Shown piece by piece: positions 25,980-34,076 of a stretch of 64,000 nucleotides of DNA. Under the pieces are notes generated by a model. It searched no databases. It worked only from the letters and a program-made list of their open reading frames with translations, and was not told the origin of the DNA. The number at the start of each line of letters is the position of its first letter. The stretch's first letter is position 1. The stretch lies in assembly GCA_030601845.1 (NCBI GenBank), contig JAUWAY010000005.1:1-64000 (forward strand). Reading direction: 5' to 3'. The translations under genes were made by a program, and so were the position numbers. The stretch comes from Phycisphaerae bacterium (lineage in GTDB: Bacteria > Planctomycetota > Phycisphaerae > Sedimentisphaerales > Anaerobacaceae).

Positions 25980-26768
25980 TTATTTCGGAGGCTCAACGCT
26001 GTAAAGATGTTTTTTGAAGATGGCCCTTCCTTGCTCGGACGCAGCGAATTCCACAAATTTTTCGGCCAGTTCTCTATTTTTGGTAAATTTCAGCACACCT
26101 ATATCCACGGTGGAAATCACATTTTTATCAACAGGGATGGTGATTTCCTCGCCGTGTTCGCTGTAGTATCGGGCAATGGCATCCCAGACAATAACTGCAT
26201 CGAGGGCTTTCGCCTGGATTTGCATGCCGAGCACGTTGACGGTAGCCGCTTGAAACTTGAGGTTCTTTTCAACATCTGTCCACGAAATTTTATTCTTTTC
26301 GAAAATATTTTTTGCAATACGACCTACCGGCAAATTGCAAGGGTGTCCCAGACCCAGTTTTATACCGGGCTTTATCAGACCGTGCAAGCTGCTAATCTTC
26401 TTTGGATTACCTTTTTGAACCAAAATGGTTGGTATAAAATAGCAAACTGATTTTTGAGAGAGAATTAGCCCCTCTTCGCCGGCTTGATTGACATATTGCT
26501 TGTCACCGGGCATATACAGGTCGCCTTGACTACTCAGGTTTATTTTTGATAAAAGCACCTCGGCGCCAGCGTAATCGGGAACGATTTTAGCGCCATATTT
26601 ACCCTCAAAAGTTTCAACCAGTTCATCCGCTGGCGGGCGAATCCCGGCGCCGCAAAAAAGCAACAGTTCCGTTTCTTCTGACGGGTACTTTTCAGGGTGT
26701 TTTTTTTCGCAGCCGAGCATTAAACCAACTGTAACGACAAAAACAGTCAAAAAAAGTGTGACTCTCAT
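25980..26768 (-). CDS. ModA-like oxyanion-binding lipoprotein
   Basis: This lipoprotein of about 262 residues has a signal peptide ending VGLMLGC. The mature part is a ModA/WtpA-type binding protein: LLLFCGAGIRPPADELVETF, GDLYMPGDKQYV, TILVQKGNPKKI, KALDAVIVWDAIARYY and GVLKFTKNRELAEKFVEF. The ATG at 26768 follows AAAGGG at a good distance. It is about 60-65% alike by eye to the neighbour at 26812, so the two are tandem duplicates. The CGAG motif replaces the usual AGAG-type first anion-binding loop. Confidence 0.85.
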   Translation of the reverse strand: MRVTLFLTVFVVTVGLMLGCEKKHPEKYPSEETELLLFCGAGIRPPADELVETFEGKYGAKIVPDYAGAEVLLSKINLSSQGDLYMPGDKQYVNQAGEEGLILSQKSVCYFIPTILVQKGNPKKISSLHGLIKPGIKLGLGHPCNLPVGRIAKNIFEKNKISWTDVEKNLKFQAATVNVLGMQIQAKALDAVIVWDAIARYYSEHGEEITIPVDKNVISTVDIGVLKFTKNRELAEKFVEFAASEQGRAIFKKHLYSVEPPK

Positions 26769-26811
26769 GGGTATTTGCCCTTTCAGTAACACAGTTGCCG
26801 GGCCGTCATTA

Positions 26812-27573
26812 TTATTGAGGAGGCTCGACAGTGTAATTGTGTTTTCTGAAGATGTTACGGCCACGCGCCGAGGCAGCGAATTCCACAAATTCTTCAGCCA
26901 GCGAGCGGTTCTTGGTAAAAGAAAGCACACCTATATCCACGGTGGAAATCACATTTTTCTCAACAAGGATGGGGATTTCCTCACCGTACTCACTGTAGTA
27001 TTGGGCAATGGCATCCCAGACAATGACGGCATCGAGTGAGGTGGCCTGAATCTGCATTCCCAGCTCATTGACCGTCAGGGACTGGAATTTGAGGTTTTTT
27101 TCGACCTCGGCCCAGGCGATATTGTTTTTGGCAAATATTCTTTTGCACTTTCGGCCAATTGCGCAGGCCTTCTCATCGCCCAGCCCTAACTTCACACCAG
27201 GCTTGAGTAAATCTTCTAAGCTAGAGATATTCTTTGGATTGCCTTTTTGCACCAGAATTGTGGGTACAAAGTAGCAGACCGACCGTTGCGAAAGGATCAT
27301 ACCTTCCCGGGCGGCCTGCTCGACATAGTGTTTGTCGCCGGGCATATACAGGTCACCCCGGCGAACAAGCCTTATTGTTGACAGCAGCGTTTCGCTGCCA
27401 GCGTAATCAGTGGCAATTTTGACCCCATGTTCGCGTCTGAAAGTTTCAACCAGTTCCTCTGCCGGCGGGCGAATCCCGGCACCACAATAAAGTAGTAACT
27501 CTTTACTTTTCCTGCTGCAGCCGGCAAACATTACAGCTGCGACGAGAGTTATAGCCAATATTATTCGCTTCAT
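26812..27573 (-). CDS. ModA-like oxyanion-binding lipoprotein (tandem paralogue)
   Basis: This 253-residue lipoprotein has a signal ending AAVMFAGC. The mature domain reads LLLYCGAGIRPPAEELVETF, GDLYMPGDKHYVEQA, TILVQKGNPKNISS, SLDAVIVWDAIAQYY and GVLSFTKNRSLAEEFVEFAA. It is a close duplicate of the gene at 25980-26768, separated from it by 43 bases. The two may have different oxyanion affinity, or be redundant. The permease and ATPase downstream are the likely partners. Confidence 0.86.
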   Translation of the reverse strand: MKRIILAITLVAAVMFAGCSRKSKELLLYCGAGIRPPAEELVETFRREHGVKIATDYAGSETLLSTIRLVRRGDLYMPGDKHYVEQAAREGMILSQRSVCYFVPTILVQKGNPKNISSLEDLLKPGVKLGLGDEKACAIGRKCKRIFAKNNIAWAEVEKNLKFQSLTVNELGMQIQATSLDAVIVWDAIAQYYSEYGEEIPILVEKNVISTVDIGVLSFTKNRSLAEEFVEFAASARGRNIFRKHNYTVEPPQ

Positions 27574-27591
27574 TTAGTCTTGTCTCCTCAG

Positions 27592-28380
27592 CTATTTTAC
27601 ATAGCCGTGCTCAGAGAAGATTTCCGGGCCCCTGTTTCGGGCAAATTCAATGAATTGTTTGAGCGATTCGGCTTCCTTGGAATAGCTCAAGCTAATAATA
27701 TGCACGCCAATTTCCTTATCGTATTCATAAGGCGCAGGAACAATCTCCAGGCTGTCACGGAATGTATGGGCCACGCCGTTCCACATAATGACCGCATCAA
27801 CCGCCTGGGTTTTGAGCAAGTTTCCCAGGTTGCTGTGTCCTTTGGTCAGGCGGTTTTCGACGTTTTTCATCACCGCCTCCTTTATGCCTTTCTTGACCAG
27901 CAGGCCAAAGACCATTTCCCCGCAGGTAGAGTATTGCGGATTGCTCAGGGCTACTCTCACTCCGGGCCGGGTCAGGTCGTTTATGCCTGTTATGCCTTTG
28001 GGGTTGCCTTTCTGCACCGCCACCACCGGCGCCACGAAACCCACCTGAACGTGATCTGCCAGGGCATTGGCGTCAGCGACGTAATCAAGGTATGGGTCGT
28101 GAGTAACAAGGATGTCCCCCTCTCGGCCGGCCTTGACCAGAGGTAAAAAGTCCTCGCTGCCTGAAACCGTCGTAGTAACTTTAATGCCTGTTTTGGCGGT
28201 GAACTCCAAACATAGCTGTTCCATCGGCTTGGGGAATGAACTACCACATAAAAGCACAAGTTCGTTGTGTTTACCCTCCGTCTCTTTCTTGCTGCAACCA
28301 AATACGACCACTAAACCAAGTGCACCGGCTAAGAACAGAAGCGAAAGCATCTTCGCCATACATCTGTGTTTATCTGCCAT
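27592..28380 (-). CDS. ModA-like oxyanion-binding lipoprotein (third, divergent)
   Basis: This lipoprotein of about 262 residues starts at 28380, where GGGGAGAGG precedes the ATG; longer in-frame starts have no such site. The lipobox is VVVFGC. Mature marks are LVLLCGSSFPKPMEQL, GSEDFLPLVKAGREGD, VVAVQKGNPKGITG and AVDAVIMWNGVAHTF. It is of the same family as the two genes downstream but clearly more distant. It is the first gene of the locus, with an 18-base gap to the next. Confidence 0.86.
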   Translation of the reverse strand: MADKHRCMAKMLSLLFLAGALGLVVVFGCSKKETEGKHNELVLLCGSSFPKPMEQLCLEFTAKTGIKVTTTVSGSEDFLPLVKAGREGDILVTHDPYLDYVADANALADHVQVGFVAPVVAVQKGNPKGITGINDLTRPGVRVALSNPQYSTCGEMVFGLLVKKGIKEAVMKNVENRLTKGHSNLGNLLKTQAVDAVIMWNGVAHTFRDSLEIVPAPYEYDKEIGVHIISLSYSKEAESLKQFIEFARNRGPEIFSEHGYVK

Positions 28381-28453
28381 TGCCTCTCCCCTTTTTGTTT
28401 TTAAGGTTACATATCTCGGCCCTAACAAATTGTCGACAAAGTTTACAGCGCGT

Positions 28454-28482
28454 ATTATACAGCATAAAGGTTTTGGTGAAAA
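28454..28482 (-). promoter_or_regulatory. Promoter candidate for the binding-protein genes
   Basis: On the minus strand a perfect TATAAT lies at 28454-28459, with a weak -35 (TTTTCA, four of six matches) 17 bases upstream. It is 74 bases before the start of the first binding-protein gene. Confidence 0.35.
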
Positions 28483-28610
28483 GACACAAAATCGCCTGCC
28501 CAAGATGAGTGCATCAACCAGATTGTCAGCCAGATGCAATCCTGTTAATGCGCTTTTCTCCATAAAGATACGTGTACCATAAAGCTGCGCCTCGTCGACT
28601 ATCTTAACAT

Positions 28611-29300
28611 ATGGCTCTAATCACAGTTATTCCCACTTGCCGCTGTCGGCGGGACCGACCCAGCCGAACTGCTGTTCATATCGCCATATCCGATAATTAC
28701 AGTGGGGCATTCTATATACATTCGTCGGTGGGCGCGAATATAACAAACTGCACTATAAGTGATAATAGAGATTACCCTGCTGTTGTAAGCTTCCGAGGTC
28801 ACGTTTATATTACTAATAACATAATATGGGCTAATGAGGGTGGGGACATTGGAACTGATTGCTGGAGTAAACATGCCGGACACGTCACGGCAAGTTTCAG
28901 TATTCTACAGTATGATTGGAAAGACGTAAGTCCGTGTGTCACTGTTAATAATTGTATTGTGGCAGACCCTTGTTTTGCCGACCCGTGCAGTGGTGATTTG
29001 CATCTAAAATCTCAGGCCGGTCGGTGGGACCCGAACAGCGAAAGCTGGGTTCAGGATGTGGTAACCAGCCCCGCTATAGATGCTGGGGACCCTGCCAGTC
29101 CGATAGGATTAGAGCCGTTTCCTAACGGTGGCATTATCAATATGGGGGCATACGGGGGAACTGAGGAGGCAAGCAAATCATATTTCGGCACAGTGCCTTG
29201 TGAGACGATCGTTGCCGGCGATATAAACGGCGACTGCAGGGTGAACTTTTTAGACTTTCAGCTCATGGCTTTGCATTGGCTTAGAGATGAAAGCCCCTAA
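28611..29300 (+). pseudogene. C-terminal fragment of a parallel beta-helix protein with dockerin-like end
   Basis: The frame encodes about 229 residues with no signal peptide. From about residue 25 it shows right-handed beta-helix repeats (NITNCTISDN, VYITNNIIWAN, VTVNNCIVADP). The SPAIDAGDP and GGIINMGAYGGTEE segments are typical of large secreted planctomycete proteins. The end, GDINGDCRVNFLDF and LMALHWL, is a single dockerin-type calcium-binding repeat. Family members are usually 500 or more residues with a signal peptide, so this is a 5'-truncated relic. The first 20 residues read unlike the family and are probably not genuine. Confidence 0.65.
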
Positions 29301-29512
29301 CAGCCGCATGTTCTACGAGCGTTAAAGCCCCACAAGGCTGCTTCCGTGAGATTCTGGGGGCTGGGCTTGAGGAGTTTTCGGGCACCTAAAAACAGACACA
29401 GAGCCGAATACCCGCACTAAGGGGACAGGGGGATAAATATAGCTATAGCCTGACAAAATGTAGACTGCAACAGTAACCGCATGTTTTTTTTATTCCATTA
29501 CAACAAAACAAC

Positions 29513-29599
29513 GGAGAGGGCGGGATTCGAACCCGCGGTAGGGACAAGCCCTACACAGCCTTTCCAAGGCTGCTCGATAAGCCACTCCGACACCTCTCC
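29513..29599 (-). tRNA. tRNA-Ser (anticodon GGA)
   Basis: An 87-base minus-strand cloverleaf has acceptor stem GGAGAGG, anticodon loop TTGGAAA between CAGCC and GGCTG, a long variable arm (TAGGGCTTGTCCCTA) and T-loop GGTTCGAATCC. The long variable arm and anticodon GGA identify serine. Confidence 0.93.
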
Positions 29600-29787
29600 A
29601 AAACGATTTACTATTGACTATTTTCTATTTACTATTACTTTAGTATAGCGGTAGAATGAAAAGTTTGCAATTGGAATCTGTCGTAAGGCTGGAGCTTCGC
29701 ATCGCTGAACTAAATGAGGCAGTCAAAAACAAGTAAACATAATAAGCTGAGACTCTGAATTTACGTGGTCTAAGGAAAGGAGTAACT

Positions 29788-30345
29788 ATGAAAGTAATTC
29801 GACAAATTGGCTCGCTGGCGTTTGTTGCAGGGCTGTTCATTGTGATATTTGCCGGCGTACCGTGGCACGTGCTCGTTGAAGATGACCCGGTCATCCCCTG
29901 GTGGCTGCGGATAGCGGTCTTCTGCCTTCTCGGCGGTATCCTTGTGGTCCTGCTGACGGTGGCTCTGGAACAAAGGAAATTCAAGAGTCTGACAGAGGCG
30001 CCACTGCCTGCCGAATCTGAAGCGGGAGTTTTGCTGATGAATTCCACAGAGATACCCGGCCGCCAGACACGTGAGATTTTAGGTCTCGTCCAGGGCCATA
30101 CAGTATTTGCTATCTGGCTTGGCAAGGACCTGTCCGCCATAGTGAGGTTAATCCTCGGCGGCGAATTGACTGAATACACAGAGATGATGGGAAGGGCTCG
30201 GGCAGTAGCTACTAATAGAATGATGGCCAAAGCAGTAGAGATGGGAGCGGATGCGATAATCAATGTTCGCTATATGACTACCAGTGTTGTGGGCAGTGCC
30301 GCTGAACTTTTAGCTTACGGCACGGCTGTCAAGCTCAGCGAATAG
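29788..30345 (+). CDS. YbjQ-domain (heavy-metal-binding DUF74) protein with membrane anchor
   Basis: This 185-residue protein has two N-terminal membrane segments (about 8-24 and 37-58) followed by a YbjQ/UPF0145 domain. Marks are LMNSTEIPGRQTREILGLVQG and RAVATNRMMAKAVEMGADAIINVRY. Stand-alone YbjQ proteins have about 105 residues and pentameric structure; this one adds a membrane anchor. The function of the family is unclear despite the 'metal-binding' name. A good ribosome binding site (AAAGGAG) precedes the ATG. No operon partner is evident. Confidence 0.85.
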   Translation: MKVIRQIGSLAFVAGLFIVIFAGVPWHVLVEDDPVIPWWLRIAVFCLLGGILVVLLTVALEQRKFKSLTEAPLPAESEAGVLLMNSTEIPGRQTREILGLVQGHTVFAIWLGKDLSAIVRLILGGELTEYTEMMGRARAVATNRMMAKAVEMGADAIINVRYMTTSVVGSAAELLAYGTAVKLSE

Positions 30346-30349
30346 ACCT

Positions 30350-30829
30350 TTATTGATTGTTTTTTTTCTCTATTCGCCGTTTTGCAAAGAATTCCTGCAG
30401 CTGCTGACTGCATTGCTCTGCTAATACACCGCTTGTAACTTCAAGGCGGTGATTTAACCGGTCATCCTGAACGATATTATACAAACTTTTGCACGCTCCT
30501 GCTTTTGGGTCATCGCAGCCATATACTAATCTGTCCATTCTGCTCAGCACCAGCGCCCCGGCACACATAGGACAAGGCTCCAAGGTAACGTACATCGTAC
30601 ATCCGTTCAAATGCCAGTTTTCCTTATACGCTGCCGCCTGCGTTAGAGCAACAATTTCAGCGTGAGCCGTCGGGTCCTGCAACTGCTGCCTTTGATTATA
30701 TGCCTTTGCGATTATCTGGTTTTTATAAACGATGACCGCCCCTATGGGCACATCGCCGTTTTCCTCGGCTATGGCCGCAGCCGAAATAGCCGCCCGCATA
30801 AATCGCTGGTCTTCTTTGCTATTACCCAT
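30350..30829 (-). CDS. tadA: tRNA adenosine(34) deaminase TadA
   Basis: This 159-residue zinc enzyme deaminates adenosine to inosine at the wobble position of tRNA-Arg(ACG). The cytidine-deaminase fold motifs are intact: HAE (H56, E58) and PCPMC (C86, C89), followed by GALVLSRMDRLVYG, the typical TadA region. The MRAAISAAAIAEENGDVPIGAV start is canonical. It is convergent with the YbjQ-domain gene (5-base gap), and two tRNA genes lie upstream on the same strand. Confidence 0.95.
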   Translation of the reverse strand: MGNSKEDQRFMRAAISAAAIAEENGDVPIGAVIVYKNQIIAKAYNQRQQLQDPTAHAEIVALTQAAAYKENWHLNGCTMYVTLEPCPMCAGALVLSRMDRLVYGCDDPKAGACKSLYNIVQDDRLNHRLEVTSGVLAEQCSQQLQEFFAKRRIEKKNNQ

Positions 30830-30872
30830 TATTCAATAATCAATAGCCAATAGAAAATAATAAATAAAAAAA

Positions 30873-30945
30873 TACCCCCAAGGGGAGTCGAACCCCTGTC
30901 TCCAGGATGAGAACCTGATATCCTAGGCCACTAGACGATGGGGGC
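30873..30945 (-). tRNA. tRNA-Glu (anticodon CTC)
   Basis: A 73-base minus-strand cloverleaf has acceptor GCCCCCA paired with TGGGGGT, anticodon loop TTCTCAT and T-arm GGGGTTCGACTCCCC. The CTC anticodon gives glutamate. Confidence 0.92.
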
Positions 30946-30971
30946 AAAGCAATTTACTATTTTCTATTAAA

Positions 30972-31045
30972 TAGCGGCGGTTGGACTCGAACCAACGACC
31001 CTGGGCTTATGAATCCCATGCTCTAACCAGCTGAGCTACGCCGCC
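30972..31045 (-). tRNA. tRNA-Met (anticodon CAT), probably elongator
   Basis: A 74-base minus-strand cloverleaf has acceptor GGCGGCG, D-arm GCTCAGCTGGTTAGAGC, anticodon loop TTCATAA and T-loop GGTTCGAGTCC. The CAT anticodon could in principle be tRNA-Ile2 with modified C, but the loop and stems resemble elongator tRNA-Met. A non-Watson-Crick pair closes the anticodon stem. Confidence 0.88.
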
Positions 31046-31157
31046 AAAATCTTCATATACCCCAAATCCGCCGATAATTTACAAAATCCCACCCTATATT
31101 GCAAGAAAATCTTTTGTCTTTATCCCACCGTAACATTGTTATATTTAGCAAAAATTA

Positions 31158-31187
31158 TTGACATACTGTTGGGATTAGATTAGTTTT
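31158..31187 (+). promoter_or_regulatory. Promoter candidate for rpsB-tsf
   Basis: A consensus TTGACA (31158-31163) is followed 17 bases later by TAGTTT, a poor -10 box. It lies in the spacer between tRNA-Met and rpsB, where a promoter is expected. Confidence 0.35.
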
Positions 31188-31252
31188 GCGATTCTGGCTG
31201 TCCGTATGTGACAGGTGAATGTAAGTTTTCCAAATTTGTTTGGAGGTTTTTT

Positions 31253-32119
31253 GTGGCTAAAGAGCTGGTTCGTGAACTCATTAACGCTGGGGTGCATTTC
31301 GGGCACAGCGTCAGCCGCTGGAATCCCAAAATGGCCCCGTTTATCTTCGCAAAACGCGGCAATATCCATATTATCGATGTTAAGAAAACCTTAAAGGGGT
31401 TGCTGATAGCTAAAAAGCTTCTTACCGAGGTGGTTTCGTCGGGAAAAGATGTTGTTTTTGTAGGCACGAAGCGTCAGGCCCAAAAGGTCGTTGAGGCCGT
31501 CGCCGAGAGGTGCGGAATGCACTACGTTTCCCAGCGTTGGCTTGGCGGGATGCTTACCAATTTCAGAACCATACGCTCTCGCCTACAAAGATTGCAGGAG
31601 CTGGAAGCCATGCAGGCCGATGGAGCGCTTGAGAGCGAGAGCAAAAAGCATGCGTCCCGGCTCAAACGCGAGATGAGAAAGATAAAAGCCAATTTGCAGG
31701 GCATTCGGAACATGTCTCGTCTGCCAGGTGCCGTTGTAGTTGTTGATGCAAAAAAGGAATCTATTGCCCTGCATGAAGCAGAAAAGCTGGGGATTGCGAC
31801 GGTCGGGCTTATCGACACGGATTCCAACCCTGATACGGTGGATGTGGCCATCCCGGCGAATGATGATTCTATCAGAGCAATTGAGTTGATACTCAACGAG
31901 CTGGCTGATGCCGTAGCGATTGGCAAGACGATGATTTCAGCCCGGCCCGAACCGACACCAAGGCCGAAGCGAGCCCGTCCGCGAAGACGGCTGGCATTGG
32001 CGCATGCCGACGAAGGCGAATCCGAGACTGTTACAGCCGTCGAGGAAACCTCAGCGGAGACTCCAGAATCGGCCTCGCAAGAAAGTGAAACCCAGCAGCA
32101 ACCATCAGAACAGTCCTGA
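31253..32119 (+). CDS. rpsB: 30S ribosomal protein S2
   Basis: This 288-residue ribosomal protein is the first gene of the rpsB-tsf-pyrH-frr cluster. The start is the GTG at 31253, with GGAGG seven bases upstream, which gives VAKELVRELINAGVHFGHSV, the typical opening. Conserved segments include RWNPKMAPFIFAKR, RWLGGMLTNFRTI and VDTDSNPD-like LIDTDSNPD. The last 60 residues are a low-complexity tail, first basic (RPKRARPRRRL), then Glu/Ser/Gln-rich, longer than in E. coli S2. Confidence 0.96.
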   Translation: MAKELVRELINAGVHFGHSVSRWNPKMAPFIFAKRGNIHIIDVKKTLKGLLIAKKLLTEVVSSGKDVVFVGTKRQAQKVVEAVAERCGMHYVSQRWLGGMLTNFRTIRSRLQRLQELEAMQADGALESESKKHASRLKREMRKIKANLQGIRNMSRLPGAVVVVDAKKESIALHEAEKLGIATVGLIDTDSNPDTVDVAIPANDDSIRAIELILNELADAVAIGKTMISARPEPTPRPKRARPRRRLALAHADEGESETVTAVEETSAETPESASQESETQQQPSEQS

Positions 32120-32331
32120 AAAGATAAATACGAAATCCAAAGCACGAGAGAAGAAATCAAAAATTAAAATGCAAAAAGAGAGGTTGTCTTCCCCGGGAGT
32201 AGATTTCGCCGCCCGCAATGACATTTTGCATTTTGATATGTAATTTTGATACTTGATTTTTGATATTTACTTTTATTTTCGGATTTCGATATTCGAGTTT
32301 CGGATTTATATGAGATAGGAGTCTTAAAATA

Positions 32332-33201
32332 ATGGAAATTTCAGCTTCGATGGTGGCTAAACTTCGCAAGATGAGCGGACAAGGAATGATGGACTGCAAA
32401 AAGGCGCTTCAAGAAGCCGACGGCGACTTTGACCAGGCCATAGGAATACTTAGAAAAAAAGGCCTTGCAACTTTAGCAAAGCGTGCAGAACGGGAAACCT
32501 CCGAGGGAACTATTGTCTCCTGGGAAAGCGACGCTCTAAAGATGGCAGGTTTGGCTGTACTTCGCTGCGAGACTGATTTTGTAGCCAACAGCAACAACTT
32601 TAGGGCTATGGTAGAAGCCATCGAGAAGGCTGTACAGGAGTGCGACGCCGATGAAGGTGCAAAGAATCTTCTTGACACTGCTGTTGACGGTAAGAAGCTG
32701 GACGACATGCGGATGGAGGTAGCCAGTAAAACTGGTGAGAAAATACACATGGTTGAGGAAGAATACGTAAGATATAAGCTCGATGGCCCGGGACTTATAC
32801 GTACATACATTCATTTCAACGGAAAAGTTGGGGCGATGGTTGAGATTGAGACCAGCGATGAAACAACAGCGGCGGCAGATGCGCTAAAGCAAACCGCATC
32901 CGATATTGCGATGCACATTACCGCCACGAATCCCTTAGCTTTGGATAAAGACGGTATTGACCCCGAAACAATCCAGCGCGAGAAAGCGATTTTCGCCGAG
33001 CAGGTCAAAAACAAGCCCACAAACATCATAGATAAAATCGTTGAAGGCAAGTTGAAAAAGTTCTTTGCGGAGAATTGTCTTTTGGAGCAAGCGTTTGTCA
33101 AGGACGACAGCAAATCTGTCGCCCAGGTTCTCGCCGAAGCCGCAAAACAGGCCAACGGTGAGGCAAAAATAAAAAGATTCACCAGATTCGAAGTCGGATG
33201 A
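32332..33201 (+). CDS. tsf: Elongation factor Ts
   Basis: This 289-residue protein catalyses nucleotide exchange on EF-Tu. The N-terminal UBA-like domain (VAKLRKMSGQGMMDCKKAL) and the ETDFVANSNNFR motif that contacts EF-Tu are intact. The C-terminal region PTNIIDKIVEGKLKKFF is typical. Length is normal. It follows rpsB on the same strand after a 212-base gap. Confidence 0.97.
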   Translation: MEISASMVAKLRKMSGQGMMDCKKALQEADGDFDQAIGILRKKGLATLAKRAERETSEGTIVSWESDALKMAGLAVLRCETDFVANSNNFRAMVEAIEKAVQECDADEGAKNLLDTAVDGKKLDDMRMEVASKTGEKIHMVEEEYVRYKLDGPGLIRTYIHFNGKVGAMVEIETSDETTAAADALKQTASDIAMHITATNPLALDKDGIDPETIQREKAIFAEQVKNKPTNIIDKIVEGKLKKFFAENCLLEQAFVKDDSKSVAQVLAEAAKQANGEAKIKRFTRFEVG

Positions 33202-33247
33202 AAAGTGTATCTCGAACGAGATATGAACTACAAGATACGAGAAATAA

Positions 33248-33964
33248 ATGGCAAAGAGCAAATATAAGCGGGTGTTGTTGAAACTTTCGGGCGAAAGTTT
33301 TTGCAAGCCGGGGGGCTTTGGCATTGACGGCTCTGCGCTTAAGTCGATTGCTGAAAGGATATTAGAGACCTGCAAGCTCGGCCCGCAGATCGCCGTGGTG
33401 GTTGGAGCAGGCAATTTCCTTAGAGGAAAGAACTTTTCCCAGGTAAGCGGTATACCCAGAAACACGGCCGATTATATGGGGATGTTGGCCACCATTATCA
33501 ATGCCTGTGCCCTGCAGGAGACGCTTGAGAAGTTAGGTCAGCCAACGAGGGTCCTCAGTGCGATAGATGTTGCGGCGATGTGTGAGCCGTTCATTCGCAG
33601 AAGGGCCCTTCGGCACCTTGAGCAAGGAAGGGTCGCAATATTGGCGGGCGGAACCGGAAATCCTTTCTTTACAACCGACACCTGCGCGGCTTTAAGGGCC
33701 TCAGAACTCGATGCGGACCTGCTGATTAAGGCAACAAAAGTTGATGGTGTTTACAGCGACGACCCCGAGAAAAATCCTAACGCACTGCTGTTCGAAAAAT
33801 TATCTTTTAACGATTTGTTAAAGAAAAACCTCAGGGTAATGGACCACTCGGCGATAAGCCTTTGTCGGGATAACGGAATTCGGATTATCGTTTTGAATAT
33901 CTTCAAAGAGGGTAACTTGGTAAAGGCGCTTTGCGGCCAGCACGTCGGCACATTGATTTGCTGA
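33248..33964 (+). CDS. pyrH: UMP kinase
   Basis: This 238-residue amino-acid-kinase fold enzyme phosphorylates UMP to UDP. Marks are KRVLLKLSGESF, VVVGAGNFLRG, the NTADYMGMLATIINA segment and GGTGNPFFTTDTCAALRASE. KVDGVYSDDPEKNP is the ATP-binding region. It is 46 bases after tsf and in the conserved rpsB-tsf-pyrH-frr order, but frr is displaced downstream by an inserted gene. Confidence 0.97.
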   Translation: MAKSKYKRVLLKLSGESFCKPGGFGIDGSALKSIAERILETCKLGPQIAVVVGAGNFLRGKNFSQVSGIPRNTADYMGMLATIINACALQETLEKLGQPTRVLSAIDVAAMCEPFIRRRALRHLEQGRVAILAGGTGNPFFTTDTCAALRASELDADLLIKATKVDGVYSDDPEKNPNALLFEKLSFNDLLKKNLRVMDHSAISLCRDNGIRIIVLNIFKEGNLVKALCGQHVGTLIC

Positions 33965-34076
33965 GTGTGGCGTAAAATTCACTGCACTGGGTAGAGGTAA
34001 GTAAGATTAAAGCCGCCTCTCAAAGGCGAATCTATCAAAACTGCTGTAACTTAAATAGAATTCAAGAAGTGAAAAG

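Noticed and set aside
31208..31252. Upstream GTG start for rpsB
   Set aside because: It adds 15 residues that are not found in S2 proteins, and the GGAGG site serves the GTG at 31253.
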